Source: Streptomyces coelicoflavus
GTDB lineage: Bacteria; Actinomycetota; Actinomycetes; Streptomycetales; Streptomycetaceae
Length of the DNA stretch: 64,000 nucleotides
Reading direction: 5' to 3'
Assembly (NCBI RefSeq): GCF_003112555.1
Contig: NZ_BEWB01000015.1
Location: forward strand, 1 to 64,000
Positions 35,707 to 44,352 of this stretch are shown in pieces. The position numbers and the translations under genes are program-made. Under the pieces are notes generated by a model. It made no database searches. It saw nothing but the letters and a program-made list of their open reading frames with translations, and had not been told where the DNA came from. Position 1 is the first letter of the stretch. Each line of letters opens with the position of its first letter.

Positions 35707-36861
35707 CTAACGGGCTGCCAGCTCGGTCAGCAGCGCCGTGTACTCGTCCGGGTGCTGCTCCCGCAGGATGTCCATCCACACTCGGGCGCCTTGGACGAAC
35801 GTCTCGGCTGTCATCTTCTGGTGCAGGTGGTGAACGCAGTAGAAGGCGTCGTCGTAGGGAAGTCGCTTAGGCTGTTTCGGCTGCGCCGCCTCCGCGTTGG
35901 CCGGGTCGGTCTCCTCCGCGCCGGCGCGCGGTTCCGGGATGGACTCGGGAGCAGCCTGCTCGCGCTCGGCGGGCGGTGCAAGTGTGGTGGGCCGAGGCGC
36001 TGCGGCCTGTGTCAGGGCCGACGCAGCAGCGGGTGCAGTGGCGGGCTGGTCGGCGACCTGACCGCCTGGCGTCTCCGGGATTATCACGCCGTGATAATTG
36101 GCAGGGCCGGCCGAGCGCTCGACCACTTCCCGGCTCTGGGCCTCCGTCCTCGCCCGGGCCGCTTCCGCCCGTTCGTCCGCTTTGGCTCGCTGCTCCTCGG
36201 CGGACAGCTTGCCGAGGTTGCGGACGTGTTCCACCTTCCGCGCCCCGGTGACCAGGTCCTTCTGAAGCTCGGGAGCGAGCTTCAGAAGGGACAGCTTGCT
36301 GGAGATGGTGTTCTGCGGAATGCCCAGCCGCTTGGCCGCCTTGGTCTGGGAACCGTAGTAGTCGACCAGGGACTTCAGGGCGTGGGCCTCCTCCAGGTCC
36401 GTCATGTCGTCGCGGTGGTAGTTCGCGACGAACGCGGCCTCGAGCAGGGCTTCGTCGGTGGCGACCCGTCCGTTGTCGACGCGGACGGGGATGGTGGCCA
36501 GACCGACGCGACGAGCGGCCTCGAGGCGCCGGTGGCCGTCGACGACGATGTACTGCGCCCCGTCGTCGAGGTCGCCGGCGCGGTCCGACCGGTTGCGCAG
36601 GTAGGCGTCGACCGTGGCCACGGCGATCGGGATGATGAGGCCGACCTCGCGGACGCTCTGCACCGTCTCGTCGAGGTTGCGCAGGTGGTTGCGCGGGTTG
36701 TCGGGGTTCTCGCTGATGAGGGTGACCGGCAGCTCGGTGATGGCCGCCGCGGTCGACTCCTCGCCCCCGATAGTCTGGTCGATGAGATTGCGTCGGGAGG
36801 ACCGCGCTCCACGTGCTGCACCGAACGCGGGTGCCGATCCCAGGGTGTCGGCCTTGCTCAC
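35707..36861 (-). CDS. parB: Plasmid partition protein ParB
   Basis: The 384-residue protein has a ParB/Spo0J N-terminal domain (the NPDNPRNHLRN box, then YIVVDGHRRLEAARRVG). A central HTH follows (QTKAAKRLGIPQNTISSKLSLL), then an Ala/Pro-rich linker and a conserved C-terminal dimerisation segment. It should bind the 19-bp palindromes found across this region. One such palindrome lies inside this gene (36080-36098), encoding the residues NYHGVII of the linker. Its GTG start overlaps the parA stop (GTGA). Confidence 0.93.
   Translation of the reverse strand: MSKADTLGSAPAFGAARGARSSRRNLIDQTIGGEESTAAAITELPVTLISENPDNPRNHLRNLDETVQSVREVGLIIPIAVATVDAYLRNRSDRAGDLDDGAQYIVVDGHRRLEAARRVGLATIPVRVDNGRVATDEALLEAAFVANYHRDDMTDLEEAHALKSLVDYYGSQTKAAKRLGIPQNTISSKLSLLKLAPELQKDLVTGARKVEHVRNLGKLSAEEQRAKADERAEAARARTEAQSREVVERSAGPANYHGVIIPETPGGQVADQPATAPAAASALTQAAAPRPTTLAPPAEREQAAPESIPEPRAGAEETDPANAEAAQPKQPKRLPYDDAFYCVHHLHQKMTAETFVQGARVWMDILREQHPDEYTALLTELAAR
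36080..36098. promoter_or_regulatory. parS: Putative parS site 1, inside parB
   Basis: ATTATCACGCCGTGATAAT, a perfect 19-bp palindrome (9+1+9), is AT-rich in a GC-rich coding region. Five identical copies occur in the window, all within about 7 kb around parAB. ParB-binding function is inferred from number, symmetry and position. Confidence 0.82.
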
Positions 36862-38021
36862 CGGGTGGCTCCCCTCGCTACTTGCCGCATGGCTTCCGCC
36901 TGATCACTCTGGGGCGCGTAGGAGAGCAGCGGCATCCGCTTGCGGACCGCTTCCCGCTGCTCCTTCAGGTCGCCGATGACGGCGAGGACCTTCGGGTCGC
37001 CGAGCGACTTCCAGTTGTCCAGGGACGACGTGGCGACGTAACCGCGGCGTGAGTCGTAGAGGTTGACGACCAGGCCGAGGTAGTCGATCTCGAGGGACAG
37101 GTCGTCGCAGAGGTCCTCGATCTGCTGGGCGAGCATCCCGTAGGCGGTGGCGGAGGAGTCCTCGGCGAGTACGGGGATGACGACCCCGGAGCCACCGGCG
37201 GCCTCGCCCCGGCGCCGGCGCCCGTAGTAGAGGGCGGCGTCCATGGCGATGCCGAGGCTGGGCGGGCAGTCGACGATGATGACGTCGTAGTCGGCCTCCA
37301 GGGGCCGCAGCGCCAGCTCGAGCGCGGCCTCCTTCTGGAACCCGCGCTTCTGCGTCGCCACGACGGCGATCTTCGCGTCGAGGAGGAAGCCGTCGAAGCA
37401 GGCGGGCAGGACGTGCAGGCGCTTCTCGAACCGCGGGTCCCTTATCTCGACGACGAGGTCGCGCAGGTCTCCGCTGCCTTCGCCGCACATGTGGGAGACG
37501 AGGCTGTCGTGGTCCGGCTCGATCTGGGGGACTCCGAGCTGTTCGCTGAGGTGTCCCTGCGGGTCGAAGTCGACGACGAGGACGCGCTTGCCCGCCTCGG
37601 CGTAGGCCTCGCCGATACCGGCGGAGATGGCGGTCTTGCCGACGCCGCCCTTCTGGTTGCCGACGATCTTGCGCTCGGGGTCGGTGCCGCGGGCACCGTG
37701 CCGAGGGGAGGGGTTGGCGTCGAGCCAGCCGCGGATCGACTGGGCGAGTCCCTGGGTGTAGGAGACGCCACGGTCGGTGCAGGTCTCCTTGAACTGCTCG
37801 TACAGCCCTGGCGGAAGCCACGTGGAGAACGACCTCGCACCGGCGGTGTCCACGTCGGCACTACCGCCCGCGCTCTCCCGCCAGTCGTTGATGGCCGCCT
37901 CGACGGCGTCCTGGATGTCCAGGCTGAGCTCGGCGGCGCGAACCTTGAGTGCTTGCTGGAGCGCCGAGGGCAGCTTGGACGCTACCTTTTCCCGGTCTCC
38001 GTCGGGGTAAGGAGATGCCAT
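36858..38021 (-). CDS. parA: Plasmid partition ATPase ParA
   Basis: This 387-residue protein has an N-terminal DNA-binding-like region (about 1-110), then a deviant Walker A KGGVGKT in GNQKGGVGKTAIS (about 121-133). The A' element is VVDFDPQGHLSEQLG and Walker B is VIIVDCPPSLG. It segregates plasmid copies together with ParB and parS. The open frame runs to 38555, but ATG 38021 fits the family's length and lies next to a dyad operator. The long N-terminal domain suggests a P1/type Ia-like ParA that represses its own promoter. Confidence 0.92.
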   Translation of the reverse strand: MASPYPDGDREKVASKLPSALQQALKVRAAELSLDIQDAVEAAINDWRESAGGSADVDTAGARSFSTWLPPGLYEQFKETCTDRGVSYTQGLAQSIRGWLDANPSPRHGARGTDPERKIVGNQKGGVGKTAISAGIGEAYAEAGKRVLVVDFDPQGHLSEQLGVPQIEPDHDSLVSHMCGEGSGDLRDLVVEIRDPRFEKRLHVLPACFDGFLLDAKIAVVATQKRGFQKEAALELALRPLEADYDVIIVDCPPSLGIAMDAALYYGRRRRGEAAGGSGVVIPVLAEDSSATAYGMLAQQIEDLCDDLSLEIDYLGLVVNLYDSRRGYVATSSLDNWKSLGDPKVLAVIGDLKEQREAVRKRMPLLSYAPQSDQAEAMRQVARGATR

Positions 38022-38024
38022 GAC

Positions 38025-38038
38025 GTCAGCATACTGAC
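38025..38038. promoter_or_regulatory. Dyad next to the parA start, possible ParA operator
   Basis: GTCAGCATACTGAC is an inverted repeat (GTCAG, four bases, CTGAC) just upstream of the parA ATG. It overlaps TGACGTCA at 38021-38028. Position suggests autorepression by ParA; no binding site is known for this family member. Confidence 0.4.
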
Positions 38039-38243
38039 TCCAGTTGGCGCGATGACAACCGCTTTGCATGTTCTGACGGAGTTTCACCCGATGGGCGCCC
38101 GGCCTGTCTCGCCGAAGGTGTGCCAGTCTCGGTCTGTCCGGGTCGTCATCGCGGACACCATCAAGGCAGCAGCCACCGGGAATCGTAGGGACGACAGTCT
38201 TGGCATTGGCCCAACTCGACCCGCATGACCTAGCGTTCCGCGC

Positions 38244-38699
38244 ATGGCATCCCCAGGCGCCCGCCTCGATGACAGGCCCGGCGTAACCGTCCGCTGTCAG
38301 GAGAACCCCTCTGTGGACGTGACGTTCTGCGACCGGTTCAGCTTCGACACGGACTCCGTGCGCTATGCCGTCGAGCTGCGAGCCCCGGGGCTGACCGCTC
38401 GGGTCGACGAGGTCGTCGCCTGGATCTGGGACAGCGATCTCACGACGTTCCTGGAGGAACTCGCTGCCGAGTACCGAGGGTGGGACGGCGAACGGAGCTG
38501 GCAGACCAACGACCGTGACCTGACGGTGTCGGCGGTCTTCCGGTCCAGGGGCCATGTCGGTCTGACCTGGTCCCTGCAGCCGTGGCCGCAGGCCGCCGGC
38601 CGCTGGGGCGCCTCAGTGACCACCTGGCTGGAGGCCGGCGAGCAGATGACGTCCCTTGCAGCCGACGTTCGACACTTCCTCACCGGAGAGCAGTCGTGA
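38244..38699 (+). CDS. Hypothetical protein, DUF6228-like
   Basis: A 151-residue protein with an alternating strand pattern, several Trp residues (VAWIWDSD, YRGWDGERSW) and a C-terminal amphipathic helix. This resembles small actinobacterial DUF6228 proteins of unknown function. There is no signal peptide or catalytic motif. It lies alone between parA and a parS site. Confidence 0.6.
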   Translation: MASPGARLDDRPGVTVRCQENPSVDVTFCDRFSFDTDSVRYAVELRAPGLTARVDEVVAWIWDSDLTTFLEELAAEYRGWDGERSWQTNDRDLTVSAVFRSRGHVGLTWSLQPWPQAAGRWGASVTTWLEAGEQMTSLAADVRHFLTGEQS

Positions 38700-38776
38700 C
38701 GTCCGGCATCCGAGCCACCCAGGCCGGCTCACCGCTGTAGCCCACGCCGGAGAGGCAGGAGAGACCTCCGGCGTGA

Positions 38777-38795
38777 ATTATCACGCCGTGATAAT
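38777..38795. promoter_or_regulatory. parS: Putative parS site 2
   Basis: This copy of ATTATCACGCCGTGATAAT is identical to the one in parB. It lies in a 317-base gap (38700-39016) that otherwise shows no gene; nothing else was recognised there. Confidence 0.82.
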
Positions 38796-39016
38796 CGCCA
38801 CGACTGACGCCCCACGCGCCGCCCGCCTCCACTCCCGGCATGTCGGGCTCCGGTCCCGGACGTGTCCGCTCGGCAATGCAGTTGCCCTGTGCGGACATTG
38901 CTTCTCCTGCTGACCGGGGCCCCGTCCCTGCCCTGCCCTGCCCAGGATGACGGAAACCCGTTGGCTCCTCCGTCGCCGAACTGCGACGATGCCCTCGTTC
39001 CCAGCCCGGAGGACGT

Positions 39017-40129
39017 GTGATCGTCTTCGTATGTGCGGAGTGCGGCGCCGAATTGACCGCGCCTCTGTCCCAAGTCGCCCTGCCCGCTCACACTCATCAG
39101 AACTATGGGGACGGAGTCCAGCTCCCCGTGCTCATGGAGCCCGGCACGTTCGCCGTGGAGTCGGAGTCCTGGGGGCCGTCATGGCCCAGCCGGGAGAAGG
39201 GCGCCCCGGATGCGGCGGCCGTCCTCGGTATCCACGCGTCCGCTGACGGGCTGCTGTCCGGCAACGTGACCGACTCGTTCGTCGTCGCCCCGGGAGACAC
39301 TCGCGGCACCGTGCTGATCCCGGAGAAGAGCAGTGGCTACTGCTGCGGCCTCGACGGAGCCGACGGTCCCAACATGGCCTGCGAGGTGTGCGGCCTGCCG
39401 GTGGCGAGCAGGATCGACGACTGCTCGCTCTGGCAGGCGGTGTGGCTCGCCTCGAACGCCGTGCACCGGCACGCCGTCAGCGATGCCACCCCCGCACCGC
39501 TTCCCTGGGCAGACGTGACAGCCGCGGCGGTGGGCACGCCTCCGTACGAGCCGATCACCTCGTGGGGAGGACGACAGCTCGGGCTGTACCACTGGTGGTC
39601 ATGGAGCCCGCAGTGGGAGGCGGCAGCCGGCCAGGCGCTCGCCCACCTGCTCACGGCCTCTGGAGGCCAACCCGTGTCCGTCCCGCACGGTCTGACCGCG
39701 GAGGTCTTCCAACGCGCCCTGAATGCACTGCTTTCCACGGACGGCCCGACCTTGCACGCCGCCCTGGCCGGTCCGAACCTGCCCTCTCCCGACACAGACG
39801 CCGGCCTCCTGCTCGTACCGGAGCATCCACAGACGGGGGAGCCATGGGCCCCGGCCGGAGGTACCTCGGCGTACCTGGTCCCGCTGCCGCTCGGTGTGTG
39901 GCTGTGGCTGGCCTTCCCCGAGCCTCACCTGCCCGCAGACCCTCCGCCGCAGGCCCTGCCCCGCGAACTCCTCCGGGACGACCCGCCCTCGCCTCGGCCC
40001 GGGCACCTGTTCCGAATCGACGCGGGAGTCTTCCAGCACACCCTGCTGCGGCTGCCGGGCGCCTGTGATCCGTGGCTGCACAAGGTCCTTGAGAACCTGC
40101 CGACGCACGTGCGCACCGGCCTCTTCTGA
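39017..40129 (+). CDS. Hypothetical zinc-ribbon-containing protein
   Basis: This 370-residue protein begins with a rubredoxin-like knuckle (FVCAECGAEL). It has a second Cys-rich patch (GYCCGLDGADGPNMACEVCGLP) that could complete a zinc site. The rest is rich in Trp and Pro (WWSWSPQWEAAAG) with no enzyme motif. The GTG start is preceded by GGAGG. No family was recognised. It stands between two parS-bearing gaps and is probably an independent accessory gene. Confidence 0.6.
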   Translation: MIVFVCAECGAELTAPLSQVALPAHTHQNYGDGVQLPVLMEPGTFAVESESWGPSWPSREKGAPDAAAVLGIHASADGLLSGNVTDSFVVAPGDTRGTVLIPEKSSGYCCGLDGADGPNMACEVCGLPVASRIDDCSLWQAVWLASNAVHRHAVSDATPAPLPWADVTAAAVGTPPYEPITSWGGRQLGLYHWWSWSPQWEAAAGQALAHLLTASGGQPVSVPHGLTAEVFQRALNALLSTDGPTLHAALAGPNLPSPDTDAGLLLVPEHPQTGEPWAPAGGTSAYLVPLPLGVWLWLAFPEPHLPADPPPQALPRELLRDDPPSPRPGHLFRIDAGVFQHTLLRLPGACDPWLHKVLENLPTHVRTGLF

Positions 40130-40200
40130 GCACGTCGCGAGGGGCGTGGCTTGGGCGTTCGCGCACGGGGGCAGCCACCGAGCCGCCTCCAGCGGGAGGG

Positions 40201-40219
40201 ATTATCACGCCGTGATAAT
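40201..40219. promoter_or_regulatory. parS: Putative parS site 3
   Basis: This copy of the 19-bp palindrome starts the 40130-40574 gap. It is followed 70 bases downstream (start to start) by an isolated iteron-like site, the same arrangement as at parS site 5. Confidence 0.82.
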
Positions 40220-40270
40220 TGCCTGCCCAGCAGATCCGTGATGCTCAGGCTGATTCGCCGGCGGAGAAAC

Positions 40271-40292
40271 GATCCGACTCCAGAGTCGGATC
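40271..40292. repeat. Isolated iteron-like site A
   Basis: A 22-base dyad beginning GATCCGACTCCAGAG matches the iterons at 44244-44352. It is followed by GCTTCACA, as its counterpart at 43236 is followed by GCCTCACA. It lies in the shadow of parS site 3. Confidence 0.65.
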
Positions 40293-40438
40293 GCTTCACA
40301 TCTTGATTCGCTGCAGCGCTGGGAAGCACGACTTGCCGTACGGAGGGGGAGGGGAGCTGCTCCCACTGGATGCGCGTCCGGAGGGGCGGCGTCTTCACTC
40401 GCCTTGGGGCGGGGCACACCCACGAACGTCCGGCTTGG

Positions 40439-40457
40439 ATTATCACGCCGTGATAAT
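40439..40457. promoter_or_regulatory. parS: Putative parS site 4
   Basis: This copy of the 19-bp palindrome lies 238 bases from site 3 in the same gap, near the 3' end of the secreted FG-GAP protein gene. No iteron accompanies it. Confidence 0.82.
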
Positions 40458-40574
40458 CGGCGGCTGCTTGTCGAGCTCGAGCGGGCCTTGAAGTGGGATG
40501 GATCCCGCATGCCCCCCAACACCTGGCCCTCGGGAGTGAAGTACAAGGCCAGGGGTGGGGGGCGGCAATCGCCG

Positions 40575-42857
40575 TCAGGCGAAGAGGTCGTACGTGTGGT
40601 TCCCGTAGAAGACGGTCGGCACGTTGGAACGGACGGCGAACGGCGTACGCCAGGCCCCTGTAGCCCGGTGGAGGAAGGGGGAGGTCGGCTCGTTCCGATT
40701 GATCCCGTACAGATCGGGCCGGTCGTCGAGGTTGGCGTCGCCGATGTTGACGAGGTGGGTGTAGGCGTTCCAGCCGCCTCCGATACGGCTTCGCGGGGCG
40801 AAGTGGCCGTCGCCGTATCCGAGGTAGAGCCAGAGGACGCCGGAGCGGTCGCGGGCGACGAGGTCTCCTGCGGGGGCGCCGGCGACGTCACCGACTGCGA
40901 GGATCTGGTTGTACGTGCCCCATCCGCCGGTGCCGATCTTCACCCGCTTCTCGAAGGGGGCTTTGTAGTTGCCGGTGCCGCGGTACAGCCACAGAGCACC
41001 GGACTTGTCGGCGGCGACGAGGTCGGCCCGGCCGTCGCCGTTCAGATCGCTGCCGCCGGTCAGCTGGACATACGTGTTCCAGCCGCCGCCGATTCTGATG
41101 CGAGATGCGAAGGGGGACTTGCTGTCGCCCGTGCCCAGGTAGAGCCAGAGCACTCCGTTGCGGTCGCGGGCCACCACATCGTCCACGGGGGCCCCGCCGA
41201 GGTTGCCGGACGCCTCGATGCGGTCGTAGACGTTCCAACCCCCTCCGACGATCGTCTGAGGGTTCTGGTAGAGCTCGTCGTAGGACTCGTAGGTGGTGTC
41301 GGAGAGCCACAGCCGTCCGGCTGTGTCCCGCTCGAGGATGTCGGGCTGGCCGTCACTGTCGTAGTCGTGCGTGCCGGACTTGCGTTTGACCGTGAACGAT
41401 CCGGAGGCGGACAGGTCGGGGCCGATGCCGTTGCGCGGCCTGACGTCGATGCGCCACGTGTAGGTGCCCGCCGAGGCCGGTGTGTAGAAGTCCGGGTCGT
41501 TGTGCCACGCGAGTTCACCGTCCCAGTCGAAGGAGAAACCGTGCGGGTCGTCGACGCTCGCGTACGGGTGCAGCGATGTCTGCTTCGTCTCGCCGGTGTA
41601 TGTGTTGCGCAGGGTGACGTCCACCAGCACGTTGAGCCGGGACAGTCGCCATGCGAACCGGGCAGGGCCGGTAGCGTCGAGGTCGATCACCTCGGGGACC
41701 GAGTCCCCAAGGAAGGTGACTCCCACCGACTCCCCACTGCTCGCCGCCCGGGTGGCGACCGGGGCTCCCGCAGATCCCATGGAGACCCGGTACAGGCCCT
41801 CACCGCCGCTGACCGTGCCGCCGCTCGCGTACAGGGTGCCGTCGGGGGCCGTGGCCACTTCGCCCGTGTGGTCGAGGAGCTTGCGAGTGGCGTCCGTGGT
41901 GAGGTTGCGAGCCGTGAGGGCGTACAGCGGGTTCGGATTGTCTTCCCAGGCCAGGTCGCTGTTCACGCCGTAGGTGACCCAGTTGCCCACCAGCCCGACC
42001 GCCACGTCGCCGCGCACCTTGCCGAGTACCGTGCTCCGGTCGGGACCGGGGTTCGTGCCGCGGGCGGTGACGACTACGCGGTCCGTGCCGTCATCGTCCG
42101 TCTCGTGCCAGGCCACGTGCGTGTCGGACACGGCGACGGAGTCGGAGGCGGACCGCATGTCGTGGCGCTGGACCACGGTGGCGGTGGCCAGGTCGACCAG
42201 GGCCCACTGCCAGGTGCGCGACGTCTGGTAGACCAACACCGCGTGCTCGGGAGTGGCCGCGGCCAGAGTCGCCTCCTTGGCGTCAACGGGCAGGCCGGTC
42301 ACCAGGCGCTTCGTCACCTTGCCGTCGTCGGCCGTCTCGAGCAGCCGCACATCCTGATCGCCGGCGGCGTTCGCGCTCCGCACGAAGTACTTGAAGCCGA
42401 CGCACCCGGCCAGGATGCCGCCCGGAACGTAGAGGTGGGGAGAGATCGACACCGATCGTTGCGTGCTCATGTCACGCAGCTCGGTGATCTTCGCGCTGCT
42501 CTCCCAGTGCACGATCTCGACCACGTCCGACGCCAGCGTGGGGGAAACGGAGGCATCCACGTACCCGCCGGCCCAGGATTTCGCCTTCACCACGCTCGTC
42601 GAGCCGTCGGCGAAGCTGGTCCACAGGGGCTTGCCATTCTCGTGTACCAGGAACCCACTCGACCCGACACTGTTCAGCCGGCTCCCGCTCACGCTCGGAT
42701 AGGGAACCTGAACCTCGGCGGCTTTCGCGGCTGTGACCGGCATGGACGAGGGCTCCGACACGGGCGCCGCCACGGCATGGCCGCCGACCAGGACCACCGC
42801 GAGGACAGTGCCGATGGCAGCGGTGAGCCGCAGCCCCAAGACATGAGAACGGTGCAA
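40575..42857 (-). CDS. Secreted FG-GAP/VCBS-repeat protein
   Basis: The product (about 760 residues) has a Sec signal peptide (LTAAIGTVLAVVLVGGHAVAAP). A beta-propeller-like region with repeated Trp/Asp follows, and its last third holds at least five VCBS/FG-GAP units of the type DLNGDGRADLVAADKSGALWLYRG. Such units bind Ca2+ and form propellers in extracellular proteins of unknown ligand. The TTG at 42857 is preferred because GGAGGG lies eight bases upstream; the longer frame to 42935 would place the signal too far in. It is flanked by two similar parS-iteron modules. Confidence 0.85.
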   Translation of the reverse strand: MHRSHVLGLRLTAAIGTVLAVVLVGGHAVAAPVSEPSSMPVTAAKAAEVQVPYPSVSGSRLNSVGSSGFLVHENGKPLWTSFADGSTSVVKAKSWAGGYVDASVSPTLASDVVEIVHWESSAKITELRDMSTQRSVSISPHLYVPGGILAGCVGFKYFVRSANAAGDQDVRLLETADDGKVTKRLVTGLPVDAKEATLAAATPEHAVLVYQTSRTWQWALVDLATATVVQRHDMRSASDSVAVSDTHVAWHETDDDGTDRVVVTARGTNPGPDRSTVLGKVRGDVAVGLVGNWVTYGVNSDLAWEDNPNPLYALTARNLTTDATRKLLDHTGEVATAPDGTLYASGGTVSGGEGLYRVSMGSAGAPVATRAASSGESVGVTFLGDSVPEVIDLDATGPARFAWRLSRLNVLVDVTLRNTYTGETKQTSLHPYASVDDPHGFSFDWDGELAWHNDPDFYTPASAGTYTWRIDVRPRNGIGPDLSASGSFTVKRKSGTHDYDSDGQPDILERDTAGRLWLSDTTYESYDELYQNPQTIVGGGWNVYDRIEASGNLGGAPVDDVVARDRNGVLWLYLGTGDSKSPFASRIRIGGGWNTYVQLTGGSDLNGDGRADLVAADKSGALWLYRGTGNYKAPFEKRVKIGTGGWGTYNQILAVGDVAGAPAGDLVARDRSGVLWLYLGYGDGHFAPRSRIGGGWNAYTHLVNIGDANLDDRPDLYGINRNEPTSPFLHRATGAWRTPFAVRSNVPTVFYGNHTYDLFA

Positions 42858-43164
42858 CGTACATTCCCTCCCCGGTAAGAACCGCGGCAAGGACGTGTGC
42901 GCGCGGCGACGCGCGCGACGACCGTTGGCCCCCACCCCCGTGTCGCCGCACGCGATGATCAGCTCGGACGATAACAGCGCGCACCGACAGCGAGCGAGAC
43001 TCCTGGTACGTGCACCAGCGCGGCAAGCAGCCGTCGCGCTTGGAGTTCCGCACCGGCACCGGCCGTCCTGCTGTCACTCAGGACTGGCTTGGAGCGTCGG
43101 CGAGCGTCTGCCTCGGGCTTCCGGTGACCGAGGTACCTGGGTCGGACGGGCGCTGTGGCGCCGG

Positions 43165-43183
43165 ATTATCACGCCGTGATAAT
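43165..43183. promoter_or_regulatory. parS: Putative parS site 5
   Basis: The fifth copy of the 19-bp palindrome lies in the 42858-43277 gap upstream of the FG-GAP gene. The sequence after it (TTGCCCGCC, CAGCAGGTCC) resembles that after site 3 (TTGCCTGCC, CAGCAGATCC). Confidence 0.82.
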
Positions 43184-43235
43184 TGCCCGCCGCAGCAGGT
43201 CCAGGAAGCCTCCGCTGCTGGACTCGTGGAGAGGC

Positions 43236-43257
43236 GATCCGACTCCGGAGTCGAATC
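43236..43257. repeat. Isolated iteron-like site B
   Basis: A 22-base dyad beginning GATCCGACTCCGGAG lies 71 bases after parS site 5 and 21 bases beyond the stop of the small winged-helix gene at 43278. It matches site A and the main iteron block. Confidence 0.65.
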
Positions 43258-43277
43258 GCCTCACAGCACCGGCCCCT

Positions 43278-43601
43278 TCAGCCGCCGACGGCCCGCAGGT
43301 GACGTCCGGCCTGGCCCCGGTCCTCGAAAAGGGCCGGGGCCAGCCGGTAGTGCTTGACGCTTCCCACACTGCCGGTCACCTCCAGCCAACCCGCCTCGAG
43401 CAGTTCCTTCCGCGTCCGGGACAGCACCGGCGGGGTCATCCCCGCCGTGGCGGCCAGCGTGCTGGCCTTGATCATCACCGTTCCGTCGGGACGCTGTTCC
43501 GAGGATGCGTAGAGCATGACGACGATGCGCTGGTTCGGGCTGAGGACGCGCCCGGTCTTCTTCAGCAAGTACTGCACGTCTGCCGCGTCGTGAATCCTCA
43601 T
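43278..43601 (-). CDS. Small winged-helix protein, second gene of the replication operon
   Basis: This 107-residue protein is a single winged helix (ADVQYLLKKTGRVLSPNQRIVVML, TLAATAGMTPPVLSRTRKELLEAGWLEV). Its ATG overlaps the stop of the upstream gene by one base (TGATG), so the two are co-translated. Paired small Rep proteins downstream of iterons are known from Streptomyces linear plasmids, which is the basis for calling it replication-linked. A MarR-like regulator is the alternative. Confidence 0.62.
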   Translation of the reverse strand: MRIHDAADVQYLLKKTGRVLSPNQRIVVMLYASSEQRPDGTVMIKASTLAATAGMTPPVLSRTRKELLEAGWLEVTGSVGSVKHYRLAPALFEDRGQAGRHLRAVGG

Positions 43602-44080
43602 CAGGCCTCGCCCTTCTTCCCACGCCGACGATTACGGGGCTCGCGCACCTTGGTCTCCGGAGGGTTCCAGTCCTTCACGGCTTCGCGGTGGGCGAAGCCG
43701 GTACCGATGAATGCAAGGTAGGGCGTGCACCTGTAGAAGGTGGTCCGCCCCAGCCCGCCCGCCTCAACAAGCAGCCGAGCCTGCTTGAGTACTTTCACTG
43801 CCCTGGACAGAGCATCCGCGCTCATGCCCAGCTCCTCTGCGATGGCGGAGCCCGTACGCATGACGGCCTCCTCGCTCGTCTCCGTGGCGAACCAGTACCA
43901 GACGAGGACGCGAAACTCCCGGTCGGTCAGACCGGATGCGGCCGAGGCGAGCTCCCGGCCCTTGCGGATGCCCACGTTGATGTGAGCGCCGTCGAACGCA
44001 TAGTTGGCGCGGGGTACCTCCTCGAACTCTCCTGTGTCCTGATCGACCAGGGCGAGGATCTTTCGCGCCTGCTCTGCCAT
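43601..44080 (-). CDS. Candidate replication initiator, winged-helix protein
   Basis: The 159-residue protein has a replication-protein-like N-terminal motif (GLTDREFRVLVWYWFATETSEE). A winged HTH follows (TGSAIAEELGMSADALSRAVKVLKQARLLVEAG), then a basic C-terminus (RNRRRGKKGEA). It reads away from an iteron cluster that begins within 200 bases of its start, the standard layout for a plasmid initiator. The assignment depends on this context because no helicase or nickase motif is present. Confidence 0.65.
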   Translation of the reverse strand: MAEQARKILALVDQDTGEFEEVPRANYAFDGAHINVGIRKGRELASAASGLTDREFRVLVWYWFATETSEEAVMRTGSAIAEELGMSADALSRAVKVLKQARLLVEAGGLGRTTFYRCTPYLAFIGTGFAHREAVKDWNPPETKVREPRNRRRGKKGEA

Positions 44081-44120
44081 GTGAGGGCCGTCCCTGCAAG
44101 TCGGTTTGGGGGTGGCAAGT

Positions 44121-44352
44121 GATCGGACTCGGGGAACGGATCACTTACCAGGAAGAGCATTACCACATTGCTAAGCGATCCCGCTGCACAGTCGGATCGC
44201 TGGGCTATGTGCGCAGGAGGCAGAAGTGTGCACATAGCTAACTGATCCGACTCTAGCGTCGGATCAATCCGATCCTGGAGTCGGGTTGATCCGACTCTGG
44301 AATCGGGTAACCCGACTCCAGGATCGGCATACCCGATCCTGGAGTCGGGTCG
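44121..44352. repeat. Iteron cluster, candidate plasmid origin (oriV)
   Basis: Five abutting units of about 22 bases (44244-44352) share the pattern GATCCGACTCTGGAGTCGGG in alternating forms. Degenerate copies precede them at about 44121-44143 and 44176-44199. An AT-richer stretch (44150-44180, with ATTACCACATTGC) lies between the repeats and the Rep gene and could be the unwinding site. The cluster lies upstream of both Rep-like genes, so binding would control initiation and rep expression. Confidence 0.75.

Noticed and set aside
40404..42878. Open frame of 824 residues opposite the FG-GAP gene
   Set aside because: No domain and atypical codon bias; the minus strand has a signal peptide and regular VCBS repeats.
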